From: Saprospiraceae bacterium
GTDB lineage: Bacteria > Bacteroidota > Bacteroidia > Chitinophagales > Saprospiraceae
Reading direction: 5' to 3'
Length of the DNA stretch: 64,000 nt
Assembly: GCA_016710625.1 (NCBI GenBank)
Contig: JADJVK010000010.1
Location: 61,646 to 125,645, forward strand
The notes under the pieces were generated by a model that ran no database searches, was not told where the DNA came from, and worked only from the letters and a program-made list of their open reading frames with translations. How positions within the stretch are numbered: the stretch's first letter is position 1; each line of letters starts with the position of its first letter. Below, piece after piece: positions 1 through 8,211 of the stretch. A program made the translations under genes and the position numbers.

Positions 1-860
1 TGACCAGGTTTTAAGGTATCCATTACTTCCTTATTCGTCAAAACAGCGGATACGGGAAGAACACCTCCAGATAATGCTTTGCCTAATATTAAAATATCTG
101 GTTTCACACCTGCATAATCACAACACAACCTTTTACCAGTTCTAGCAATACCTGTTTGGACTTCATCTGCAATAAATAATACTTTATTTTTTGTACAAAG
201 CTCAGATACTCCCTTCAAATAATGCTCATCTGGAACAACAACACCAGCCTCACCTTGAATAGGCTCTACCATAAATCCTGCAACATTAGGATTTTGTAAT
301 GCAGTCTCTAAAGCAGCTAAATCATTGTAGGGAATCAATTGATAACCAGGCATGAAAGGACCAAAATTGTTTCGGCTATCTGGATCAACAGAGGAGGATA
401 TTGCAGCTAAGGTTCTTCCCCAAAAATTGCCAGTTGCAAAAATGATTATTGCGGCATTTTGTGGAACTCCCTTTACTTCATAAGCCCATTTTCTGCAAAG
501 CTTTACAGCAGTTTCACCGCCTTCGACGCCAGTATTCATCGGTAAAACCTTATCGTACCCAAAATACTTTGTAATATATGCTTCGTAAATGCCTAATTGG
601 TCATTATGAAATGCTCTTGAAGTTAATGTCAATTGTTGAGCCTGCTCAATTAGTGCTTGAATGATTCGAGGATGGCAATGCCCTTGATTTACAGCGGAAT
701 AAGCAGAAAGGAAATCAAAATATTCTTTTCCTTCCACATCCCACAACTTTATACCACTACCTTTAGAAAGTACTACTGGTAAAGGATGATAGTTATGAGC
801 ACCATATTGATTCTCTAATGCAATTAATTCACTAGCAGAGATAGATTCAACAATTGACAT
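1..860 (-). CDS. rocD: Ornithine--oxo-acid aminotransferase, 3' end outside window
   Basis: Reading leftward from the ATG at 860 gives about 286 residues of a class III PLP-dependent aminotransferase that runs off the window edge. Visible landmarks are the N-terminal LWDVEGKEYFDFLSAYSAVN segment, a NTGVEGGETAVKL cofactor-binding stretch, VEPIQGEAG, the IADEVQTGIARTG aspartate segment and the PLP-lysine motif LILGKALSGG just before the edge. These are typical of ornithine delta-aminotransferase, which interconverts ornithine plus 2-oxoglutarate and glutamate semialdehyde plus glutamate. Alanine dehydrogenase lies immediately upstream on the same strand with a 9-bp gap, so the two probably form an amino-acid catabolic operon. 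The remaining C-terminal third is not visible. Confidence 0.93.
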   Translation of the reverse strand, partial: MSIVESISASELIALENQYGAHNYHPLPVVLSKGSGIKLWDVEGKEYFDFLSAYSAVNQGHCHPRIIQALIEQAQQLTLTSRAFHNDQLGIYEAYITKYFGYDKVLPMNTGVEGGETAVKLCRKWAYEVKGVPQNAAIIIFATGNFWGRTLAAISSSVDPDSRNNFGPFMPGYQLIPYNDLAALETALQNPNVAGFMVEPIQGEAGVVVPDEHYLKGVSELCTKNKVLFIADEVQTGIARTGKRLCCDYAGVKPDILILGKALSGGVLPVSAVLTNKEVMDTLKPG

Positions 861-869
861 AATATTGTA

Positions 870-1985
870 TTAGTTTAAAACTTCAGAAACGTCATGATAA
901 GGAAGACCAAAAGCATCTGAAACGCCTTTATATACAACCTTTCCATTTACAACGTTTAAACCTAGTTTTAGTTCTTGATTTTCTTGACAAGCTTTCTTCC
1001 AGCCTTTGTTTGCTAACTGAAGAGCATAAGGTAATGTCGCATTCGTTAACGCCAATGTTGAAGTGTAAGGTACTGCACCTGGCATATTTGCAACACAATA
1101 GTGAACCACATCATCTATGATGAAAGTTGGGTTGTCATGTGTCGTTGGTTTACAAGTTTCTATACAACCACCTTGATCTACTGCTACATCCACCACCACA
1201 GTTCCTGGTCGCATCATTTTCAACATATCTTTAGTAATCAAGTTTGGTGCTTTTGCTCCTGGGATTAATACTGCACCAACGATTAAATCGTGAGTACCTA
1301 TTAATCTTCTGATATTATATTCATTTGAATACAAAGTCGTTACGTTAGCTGGCATTACATCCGATAAATATCTTAATCTATTCAAATTTATATCTAAAAT
1401 AGTTACTTGAGCACCAAGTCCAGCAGCCATTTTTGCAGCTTGTGTTCCTACGATTCCACCACCTAAAACTAACACTCTTCCTGGCTCAACTCCCGGTACA
1501 CCACCTAAAAGGACACCTCTTCCTCTTACTGGTTTCTCTAAATATTTAGCACCTTCTTGTATTGCCATTCTACCAGCCACTTCACTCATCGGAACTAATA
1601 AAGGTAAAACTCTATCAGTAGTTTCAACAGTTTCGTAAGCCAAACAAACAGCGCCACTCTCAATCATTGCATTAGTTAATGGCTCATAAGAAGCAAAGTG
1701 GAAATAAGTAAACACTAATTGATCTTTTCGGATCATTTTATATTCTGATTCAATCGGTTCCTTTACTTTCATAATCATGTCAGAAACCTTAAATATTTCT
1801 TGTGGAGAAGTCATGATTTGTGCTCCAGCTGCCATATATTCTTCATCAGAAAATCCACTTCCAGTTCCAGCCGCCGTTTCTACATAAACTGTATGTCCTT
1901 TTTTAGTAAATTCGTAAGCTCCTGCTGGTGTTAGAGCTACTCTGTTTTCGTTACTTTTAATTTCTTTAGGAACGCCAATTATCAT
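870..1985 (-). CDS. ald: Alanine dehydrogenase
   Basis: The 371-residue product has the full length expected for NAD-dependent alanine dehydrogenase, which interconverts L-alanine and pyruvate plus ammonia. The N-terminus (MIIGVPKEIKSNENRVALTP) and the KVKEP segment near residue 75 carry substrate-site residues of the family. The Rossmann fold is clear near residue 170 (VLVLGGGIVGTQAAKMAAGL), and NMPGAVPYTST lies near residue 305. It is transcribed leftward ahead of rocD. A minus-strand TACCTTTG box at 2017-2024 fits the TAnnTTTG -7 element and would give a leader of about 25 nt. Confidence 0.96.
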   Translation of the reverse strand: MIIGVPKEIKSNENRVALTPAGAYEFTKKGHTVYVETAAGTGSGFSDEEYMAAGAQIMTSPQEIFKVSDMIMKVKEPIESEYKMIRKDQLVFTYFHFASYEPLTNAMIESGAVCLAYETVETTDRVLPLLVPMSEVAGRMAIQEGAKYLEKPVRGRGVLLGGVPGVEPGRVLVLGGGIVGTQAAKMAAGLGAQVTILDINLNRLRYLSDVMPANVTTLYSNEYNIRRLIGTHDLIVGAVLIPGAKAPNLITKDMLKMMRPGTVVVDVAVDQGGCIETCKPTTHDNPTFIIDDVVHYCVANMPGAVPYTSTLALTNATLPYALQLANKGWKKACQENQELKLGLNVVNGKVVYKGVSDAFGLPYHDVSEVLN

Positions 1986-2016
1986 ATCAATAATTTATTT
2001 GGTTTGAATAATATTG

Positions 2017-2024
2017 CAAAGGTA
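2017..2024 (-). promoter_or_regulatory. -7 promoter element of ald-rocD
   Basis: Minus-strand TACCTTTG matches the TAnnTTTG consensus of Bacteroidota housekeeping promoters and lies about 30 bp upstream of the ald ATG. I see no convincing -33 TTTG partner, so this rests on one box. Confidence 0.45.
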
Positions 2025-2059
2025 ATATTCCTATTTGGGTTGTCATAAAAATTGAGGAT

Positions 2060-2387
2060 TAAAAAAAATGATTAGTTGTTGAAGGTGTTAAGTTGTGGAG
2101 TTGTTGAGTTGTTGGAGGTGTTGATCCCGAATTATCGGGAGTGGAGTTGTGGGAGATGGTATATTTGGTGGAATTGGTGAATTTGGAGTATTTGGTGTAT
2201 TTGGTGGATTTGTGAAAATTCGGAATTTCGGTAGTGGGGTGAATATTTGGGGAATATTATGAACGATTATGTTAATTTGGAAGCTGGTGAATTGGTTTAA
2301 AATTAATCATTAATGAGATAACGATTAGTATTTTAAAATAAAAAGCATAATAATATCAATAATAAACAAGAAAGGAATTAATTAAAA
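2060..2387. repeat. Low-complexity G/T-rich intergenic tract with TCCCGA/TCGGGA palindrome
   Basis: No gene is visible here. The plus strand is strongly depleted in C and made of variations on GTTGTGGAGTTG and TTTGGTGGA. A perfect palindrome TCCCGA-ATTA-TCGGGA sits at 2124-2139 and is followed by GTGG. The same 13-mer TTCGGGATCAACA occurs in the opposite orientation at 5912-5924, with related CAACTCCACAA low-complexity sequence. The tract therefore forms the left arm of an inverted pair around the 2.4-5.1 kb sugar-modification cassette. Confidence 0.6.
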
Positions 2388-3215
2388 TTAAGCTCTTTTT
2401 GAATTTGTAGCTATCTTTTCTAATTGATGATTATCATTTTTTTTATCAAAATTTTCATTTAAATAATCATTAATTGTGCTAAAAGAGCCAATAGTACTAA
2501 GATAAGAAATTATATTCTCAAATCTGTTTAATTGCTCTTTTCCTGAAACTGATTTTATTAAATTTGGAATTTTATATTTTGATAAATCTACAAATTCCCA
2601 AGGATGAATATAGATTAACAAATAGCCATTTTTTTTCAATACTTTCTTACATAAAAATTGGTAATAAGATATTGGAAATACTTTAATAGATAACCAAAAA
2701 AGTGGAATTCGAAGTAAATTGCTAACAGATGTTGGCACCTGTATTACACCATTTGCAACATGAATATTTTTGTTTTTGAAGAAATGATTATATTTTCCAA
2801 TTATATAAGTCGGGTTTAAAGAAGAATTGTATTTATATCCAGCTTCCATCAATTTTGAGTTATCTACCTCCATCATCCTTGGCATTCTAAATCCTGCTAC
2901 TTCTTTTTTTATGATGCTTTCAATTTCTTGTTTTGATGATTGTATAAATTCTTGAGAAAAATCAGAATGAAAATAGGCATGTGACCCAATTTCGTGATTT
3001 TCAGACAATTGCTTTATATATTCTTTGTTCTCATTTGCCCAAAAAGCAGTTGTAAAAATTGTTGATTTAATATTATATTTATTTAAAATATGCTCTAAGT
3101 TCTTCATCCCTTCCTTACTAATCCTAATCTGTTCGTCTTTATCTATATAAGTTGAGTATTCTAAAGGTAAATCAAACTCCTCTAAATCAATGCTCAATAA
3201 GATTTTATTTTCCAT
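2388..3215 (-). CDS. Polysaccharide deacetylase family protein (NodB homology)
   Basis: The 275-residue protein opens with LLSIDLEEFDLP, the first NodB motif with its metal-binding aspartates. It continues with STIFTTAFWAN (near residue 52), the zinc-ligand motif HEIGSHAYFHSDF near residues 75-87, and FRMPRM near residue 110. LLIYIHPWEF near residue 200 supplies the late histidine. The fold is that of carbohydrate esterase family 4, and the short form lacks a signal peptide, so a lipid-linked or cytoplasmic sugar substrate is possible. It lies 1 bp after the GT2 gene stop on the same strand, so the pair is surely co-transcribed. The exact substrate cannot be read from the sequence. Confidence 0.85.
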   Translation of the reverse strand: MENKILLSIDLEEFDLPLEYSTYIDKDEQIRISKEGMKNLEHILNKYNIKSTIFTTAFWANENKEYIKQLSENHEIGSHAYFHSDFSQEFIQSSKQEIESIIKKEVAGFRMPRMMEVDNSKLMEAGYKYNSSLNPTYIIGKYNHFFKNKNIHVANGVIQVPTSVSNLLRIPLFWLSIKVFPISYYQFLCKKVLKKNGYLLIYIHPWEFVDLSKYKIPNLIKSVSGKEQLNRFENIISYLSTIGSFSTINDYLNENFDKKNDNHQLEKIATNSKRA

Positions 3216-3216
3216 T

Positions 3217-3927
3217 TTATCTATTAATTAATATTTTAAAAAGTTGAATTAATTCGTTAAAAATTACACTTTTCTTGAAATTCGAAAAATGTATGCTTGG
3301 GTTGCATGAAACATGTATTTCACTAATTTTTAGTTTCATTTTTTTTGCGAATAGCATTATTTCTATGTCGAAAACAAAACTATTTGACTTTATAAACTCG
3401 AAAACCTTTTTTCCATTATTATTAAAGCCTTTCAATCCAGATTGTGTGTCGTAATATTTAAAAGAAAAGTAATACATATTTAAAATTCGTATGAATTTAC
3501 TCAATAACCTTCTTTTAAATGGCAATAATTTGAGATATTCATCGCCTCTATTAGTCACTATAATATCATTTCCTAATTGTAATTGCTTATAAATTTCAGA
3601 AATACAATTCAATCCAAATGGAAAGTCAATATCATAATAAATATAATAATCTGCGGTATAAAGTTGTATCCCATTTTTTATAGCAGCTCCTTTACCCATG
3701 TTATTCTCTAAATGAATTATTTCTATATTTTGAATACTTTTTCTTAAGGATTGTGCTACTGTAGTATCGAAATTAATTGTAGAACCATCATTTACCAGAA
3801 TAAAGGTTAGCTGAGCATCTGTAATTAAGTTTTCAAGTTCAATAGCTTTAATTGAAAAATCCATTTCCCAATTTTTAATTGGATTATAACAAGGCACAAT
3901 AATATTAAGCTTCGATTGTAATTTCAT
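3217..3927 (-). CDS. Family 2 glycosyltransferase (dolichyl-phosphate-sugar synthase type)
   Basis: This 236-residue GT-A enzyme starts LNIIVPCYNP, has FILVNDGS near residue 45, MGKGAAIKNGI near residue 77 (typical of polyprenyl-phosphate mannosyl/glucosyltransferases) and YYDIDFPFG with the catalytic metal DxD-like aspartates near residue 98. The QSGLKGFN segment near residue 162 also belongs to that subgroup. It probably loads a sugar onto a polyprenyl phosphate at the inner membrane. Its start overlaps the end of the upstream membrane-protein gene by 23 bp, and the deacetylase follows after 1 bp, so all three form one tight operon. Confidence 0.85.
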   Translation of the reverse strand: MKLQSKLNIIVPCYNPIKNWEMDFSIKAIELENLITDAQLTFILVNDGSTINFDTTVAQSLRKSIQNIEIIHLENNMGKGAAIKNGIQLYTADYYIYYDIDFPFGLNCISEIYKQLQLGNDIIVTNRGDEYLKLLPFKRRLLSKFIRILNMYYFSFKYYDTQSGLKGFNNNGKKVFEFIKSNSFVFDIEIMLFAKKMKLKISEIHVSCNPSIHFSNFKKSVIFNELIQLFKILINR

Positions 3928-5074
3928 TAATTTCTGTTTTTTTACTTAGAATCGAAATAATTACTATAATTGCAAAAAATAGAACTGCAAATGCTTTTGA
4001 AAAATATTCATATTTTAAAGTATCTACAAAACTTATGACTCCTACAGGAAAGAATGTACAAATGCTCATTGCAATCCAATATCCTATAGAAATATATTTG
4101 TTTTTTAAATATAAAAAGAGCAAAGTCATCCCAACTACTGCAAAAATATAGGTTGGTGATTCAGCACTTTGGTTAAATAATACGACAATAATCATTAGCC
4201 ATGAAGTAAGGAATAAAGTATTTTTAAAATATAATTTCTGTATGTAAAATCCTATCAATAAGAAAATCAATGCAATGATATATATTACATTATCAGTTAA
4301 TTGTAAATTCAATACTTGATTGATGCCAAAAAATGAATATTGTTCACGAATCGTACTACTAGAAATCACCTCTATCCATTCTTTATAATTTTTAACCAAA
4401 AGAGGAATGGACTTTGTGACTAATAAAGGAATAGAATGAATGATTATGAACCAAAAAAGTCCATAAATAAAACTCTTTTTTATATTTTTAATACTGGTGA
4501 ATAGAAATATTAATCCTATAATTCCAGCATACCCTTTAATAGCAAATGCCATAACTGTGAAAAAAGTAGCTAATAAAAAGTTTTCTTTTTCAAAATATAC
4601 CCAACATAATAACATGCAAGCTACGGAAGGTATATTCCCTTGCATATGTGTTAAATTGTTGAAAAAATCAAAAAAAACTAATAGTAAAAAATAGAATTTG
4701 TAATTTATTTTTAGTGGCAATTTACTTAATGTATATTCAAATATTATGGTTAAAAAGATTATCCAAAAAAACCTTGAAATAGATACTGGAAACAAAGTAA
4801 ATGGTCCCATTAATGTAGCAAAAACGGGATTGTAAAAGAAATAATCAAAATGTTCATTAGGGTACAAAATATAAAGTGGTAAATTATTACTCAAATGAAT
4901 ATAAGAATAGTAAAATATTGAGAAATTATTTTCATTCGGTGGGAAAGTAGAGATATATCCAAAGATGGATAGTATAACCAAAAATAAGAAGTTAAATCTT
5001 CTATTGTTTACAAAATAGGCATAATGATCTATTACTTCAATATACTTAGTATTTGATTTCAAGTTGAGATACAA
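3905..5074 (-). CDS. GT87-like (DUF2029) integral membrane glycosyltransferase
   Basis: The 389-residue protein is almost entirely hydrophobic segments separated by short loops, with about ten predicted membrane spans. Segments such as FFYNPVFATLMGPF near residue 70 and FAIKGYAGIIGLIFLF near residue 175 resemble polyprenyl-phosphate-mannose-dependent GT87/DUF2029 transferases. It is the first gene of the leftward operon with a GT2 and a deacetylase. A reasonable model is that the GT2 makes the lipid-linked sugar donor and this protein uses it on the outer face of the membrane. Family assignment rests on topology and context more than on a catalytic motif. Confidence 0.7.
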   Translation of the reverse strand: MYLNLKSNTKYIEVIDHYAYFVNNRRFNFLFLVILSIFGYISTFPPNENNFSIFYYSYIHLSNNLPLYILYPNEHFDYFFYNPVFATLMGPFTLFPVSISRFFWIIFLTIIFEYTLSKLPLKINYKFYFLLLVFFDFFNNLTHMQGNIPSVACMLLCWVYFEKENFLLATFFTVMAFAIKGYAGIIGLIFLFTSIKNIKKSFIYGLFWFIIIHSIPLLVTKSIPLLVKNYKEWIEVISSSTIREQYSFFGINQVLNLQLTDNVIYIIALIFLLIGFYIQKLYFKNTLFLTSWLMIIVVLFNQSAESPTYIFAVVGMTLLFLYLKNKYISIGYWIAMSICTFFPVGVISFVDTLKYEYFSKAFAVLFFAIIVIISILSKKTEINEITIEA

Positions 5075-5186
5075 TTAGATTTTTTTAATTAGATTTTTTC
5101 AGAAGCAAATATATTATTCTGTATTGTAATAATCTAAATAACTGCTAATTTTAACACTTTTTTAACTAGTAAGCTGTGAAAATTAT

Positions 5187-5220
5187 AAAAAAAACCCTCT
5201 TAAACTTGAAATCTAAGAGG
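5187..5220 (-). terminator. Rho-independent terminator, leftward
   Basis: Read on the minus strand, CCCTCTTA and TAAGAGGG form an 8-bp perfect stem with a loop of about 11 nt, directly followed by eight T residues. No intact leftward gene lies just upstream, so the terminator probably served the degraded minus-strand reading frame that ends at 5275, or an unannotated RNA. Confidence 0.6.
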
Positions 5221-5673
5221 GAATATTAAATAACTTTAAAAAACACAATATGACAAGTATCTTAATATCAATTACTCACTGGTAGGTTCTTTCTGGGAGC
5301 TCGATGACTACTTTTTTTGTGCCACCAGCATTAATTATTAATTTTTTTATAAATTGATTTTGAAGAGGTTTTAAATGTTTTGTTGTATATTTTAAAAACT
5401 AATTAGATATGATTTTATTGTATATTAAAATAATATTAATAAATTTTTAACACTTTCTAGTCATAAACATAATGTAAATAGGTAAATTGAAATCTATAAA
5501 TTAAAAAGTGATTTTATTTAACTATAAGATATTGATTATTAATGAAATAATTATTATTTTGGATATAAAATATTTTTAAAATTTATAATGAATTGGTTGG
5601 GAATTAGGATTTCAAACCGAAGAAAAGGGTAATTTTGAATTTTTAAGAATTAATAGATTACAAAACAGATATT

Positions 5674-5700
5674 AGCGGAGAGACAGGGATTCGAACCCTA
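5674..5700 (-). pseudogene. tRNA 3'-end relic (T arm and acceptor strand)
   Basis: Minus-strand sequence contains a complete T arm (AGGGTTCGAATCCCT) followed by acceptor strand GTCTCTCCGCT, the normal 3' end of a serine-type tRNA. The matching 5' strand (GGAGAGA) is absent from the next 100 nt, and the upstream DNA is AT-rich non-tRNA sequence. Such 3' fragments are typical of the attachment sites of integrative elements that target tRNA genes. The intact partner tRNA is not in this window. Confidence 0.65.
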
Positions 5701-6014
5701 TAATATGGCTTAAGAACTTTGAAATAATTATATTTAAAATAACATTCGTGCATCCCGAAATTTCGGGAGTGGCATTATTTTAACCACTAGTGTTTTCATA
5801 AGAACTTTTTGATAATGATATTTTAAAAAAGGTAGCCACGAATTCACGAAAAATTACTTATTTTGATTTGTTTAAAAAACTTTAAAATAATAATATTTGC
5901 AAAATCTTTACTTCGGGATCAACAACTCCACAACTCCACAATTAAACAAATAAACAACTCCCACAACTAAAACACCTCATCAATTTTTCCAATCTTTTCC
6001 CTATCTTCGCCCCA

Positions 6015-6147
6015 AGAATGAAAAGGGAATCTTGTGAAAATCAAGGACTGTCCCCGCAGCTGTAAGAGGCGATGAATAATCGTAAGCAATTGAATGCCAC
6101 TGTCGTAGATGGGAAGGTGCTATCCTCAAGTCAGAATACCTGCCAAT
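6015..6147 (+). promoter_or_regulatory. Cobalamin (B12) riboswitch
   Basis: The conserved blocks occur in order: AGGGAATCTTGTGAAAATC near 6024, the B12-box core CCCCGCAGCTGTAAG at 6052-6066, GCCACTG at 6096-6102, GGGAAGG near 6111, and the 3' block AGTCAGAATACCTGCC at 6129-6144. The element lies between a TATCTTCG -7-like box (about 5998-6010) and the BtuB-like receptor start at 6264. The hairpin AGCTTTC-GGGT-GAAAGGCT downstream (about 6167-6185) could be part of the expression platform. Binding of adenosyl- or other cobalamins would repress the receptor. Confidence 0.95.
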
Positions 6148-6263
6148 TTCTGAATACTTTATTTTAGCTTTCGGGTGAAAGGCTGAGATATAAATGGGGC
6201 AAGCTTTGTCCTACTTATATTTCTTTTCATTTTCTCGGAAGCAGTCATCTTTAACTTATTTTT

Positions 6264-8198
6264 ATGAAAAAAATGATTTTAAGTGTGGCTGCTTTGGTAG
6301 GCAGTCATTTCTTATGGAGTCAGAGTAGCACTCCCACCGACTTGAACGAAGTCACGATTACCGCAAACAAAATTGATCAAAAACAGATGGAAACTGGAAA
6401 GGTGGTTTCTGTTATTGATCAAGCAATGATTCAGCGAAACATGGGTAAATCCATTGCCGAATTGCTCAATCAAGCTTCCGGTATCTTTATGAATGGCGCC
6501 AACAATCCTTTAGGAACGAATCTGGAGTTGTATTTCCGAGGAGCCAACACAGGGAACATATTGATTTTGATGGACGGAAATCCTATCAACGATGCCTCAT
6601 TTATTAACAATAGTTTCGATTTGAACCATATTTCTTTGGCTCAAATTGAAAAAATTGAAATCATTAAAGGGGCACAAAGCACTATTTGGGGCAGCGATGC
6701 GATGGCTGGAGTAATCAATATTATCACCAAAAAGCCGAGTTTGGATAAGGTGAATATATTCGCTAATTTGAATTATGGTTCTTATAATACCATCAAAGCT
6801 GATGTTGGGGTTAATGGAAATTGGAAAAAAATCGACTATTTATTAAATGCAGATTTTGTTAAAAGTGATGGCTTTACAGCTGCAAGGGACACGAACGACA
6901 ATACAACCAATTTTACCAAATCTAGTTTTGATAAAGATGGATTTCAACAGATGAATGTTCAGGCAAAGTTGGGTTATCGAATAAATGAACATCTGAAAGT
7001 CTCGGGTCAATTTTTGGTAACAAACTATAAAACTAGTTTAGATGCTGGTCCATTTACCGATGATAAGGATAATACTGCGGATAATTTCAACAATATCAAC
7101 AATCTAACATTCAAGTCTAATAAAGATAAATGGTCAGTTGTATTTACAAATACCTACATTCATGCTAAAAGAAAATATCTTGATGATAGCACAGATATTA
7201 GTAGTTTTTACAGTAAATTCAATTCAACGGACTACAAAGGCAATACCTTGACCAATGAATTGTATGCAAATTATCGTTTTTCAAAAAATACCAATCTATT
7301 GTTGGGTGTTCAGAATAATTTTATTCAATCCACTTATAACTATTTGTCTGTGAGTGATTTTGGAAATTTTGTTGCAGGAATAGGGGATAGTGCAAAAGTT
7401 AATAACACTGCCTTGTATAGCTCATTTTTGTTTTCTCCATACAAACAATTTAATATTGATGCTGGTTTTCGATTGAATCGAAATAGTCAATATGGAAATA
7501 ATGCAACTTTTACATTTAATCCTTCTTATTTATTAGATAATGAAAATAAGTTGTTTGTGAATGTATCTTCTGCTTACAAAATTCCAACGATTTATCAACT
7601 TTACAGCGAAGCAGGAAACAAAGATTTGAAGCCAGAAGAATCCATCAACTACGAGATTGGATATCAATACAATACAATTGACTTTAACTTTGGAGTAGTT
7701 GGTTTCAAGAGAGATATCAAAAATTTAATTGTGTATGTTTTTGATCCAAATACATTTCAAGGTAAATATTTTAACAAAAATGAGCAACATGATTATGGTG
7801 TTGAAATAGAATGCAAAGTAAATCTTTCAAAGCATATTCAATATTTTGGCAATATGACTTATACGGAAGGTAAAGGAATTTCTGATGGCGTTTCCGTCAA
7901 TAATTATTACAGAAGACCGAATTTCGTTTCTAATAATTCTATTATTTTCAATTACAAAAATTTTTCTATTAATCCATTGGTGAAGATTGTTGGAGAAAGA
8001 AAGAAAGGGGAGTATGATTTAGGAGATGATATTTTAAAAAGTTATTTGTTGGTTGATTGTAGATTAGGTTATGCAATAAATAAACATTTAAATACCTTTA
8101 TCGACTTAAGAAATATTACAAATACCTATTATATTGATGCTCCTGGATATAACAACAGAAGATTTAACTTCAATATAGGTTTGAGTGGAAATTTTTAA
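6264..8198 (+). CDS. btuB: TonB-dependent cobalamin receptor, BtuB-like
   Basis: The 644-residue outer-membrane receptor has a signal peptide (MKKMILSVAALVGSHFLWSQ) and then a TonB-box/plug region. In the plug, LNEVTITANKIDQKQ is near residue 27, IAELLNQASGIF near 64, LELYFRGANTGNILILMDG near 87 and EKIEIIKGAQSTIWGSDAMAG near 130. A 22-strand barrel of average length follows and ends in the aromatic FNFNIGLSGNF. Its position directly behind a cobalamin riboswitch identifies B12 or another corrinoid as the likely ligand. It is a single-gene unit, without btuF/C/D in the window. Confidence 0.92.
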   Translation: MKKMILSVAALVGSHFLWSQSSTPTDLNEVTITANKIDQKQMETGKVVSVIDQAMIQRNMGKSIAELLNQASGIFMNGANNPLGTNLELYFRGANTGNILILMDGNPINDASFINNSFDLNHISLAQIEKIEIIKGAQSTIWGSDAMAGVINIITKKPSLDKVNIFANLNYGSYNTIKADVGVNGNWKKIDYLLNADFVKSDGFTAARDTNDNTTNFTKSSFDKDGFQQMNVQAKLGYRINEHLKVSGQFLVTNYKTSLDAGPFTDDKDNTADNFNNINNLTFKSNKDKWSVVFTNTYIHAKRKYLDDSTDISSFYSKFNSTDYKGNTLTNELYANYRFSKNTNLLLGVQNNFIQSTYNYLSVSDFGNFVAGIGDSAKVNNTALYSSFLFSPYKQFNIDAGFRLNRNSQYGNNATFTFNPSYLLDNENKLFVNVSSAYKIPTIYQLYSEAGNKDLKPEESINYEIGYQYNTIDFNFGVVGFKRDIKNLIVYVFDPNTFQGKYFNKNEQHDYGVEIECKVNLSKHIQYFGNMTYTEGKGISDGVSVNNYYRRPNFVSNNSIIFNYKNFSINPLVKIVGERKKGEYDLGDDILKSYLLVDCRLGYAINKHLNTFIDLRNITNTYYIDAPGYNNRRFNFNIGLSGNF

Positions 8199-8211
8199 TA
8201 TCAAACTTAGC

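Larger units (their letters stand above)
5075..6014. other. Long AT-rich intergenic region with relics and palindromes
   Basis: Nearly 1 kb without a convincing gene. It holds a minus-strand terminator (5187-5220), a minus-strand open stretch ending VVIELPERTYQ-stop at 5275 with no usable start codon, and a tRNA 3'-end relic (5674-5700). It also holds a palindrome TCCCGA-AATT-TCGGGA (5754-5769), an imperfect AAGAACTTT-containing motif recurring near 5711, 5799 and 5874, and a CAACTCCACAA low-complexity tract (5912-5970). The mix suggests remnants of past insertions rather than functional coding DNA. Confidence 0.5.
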
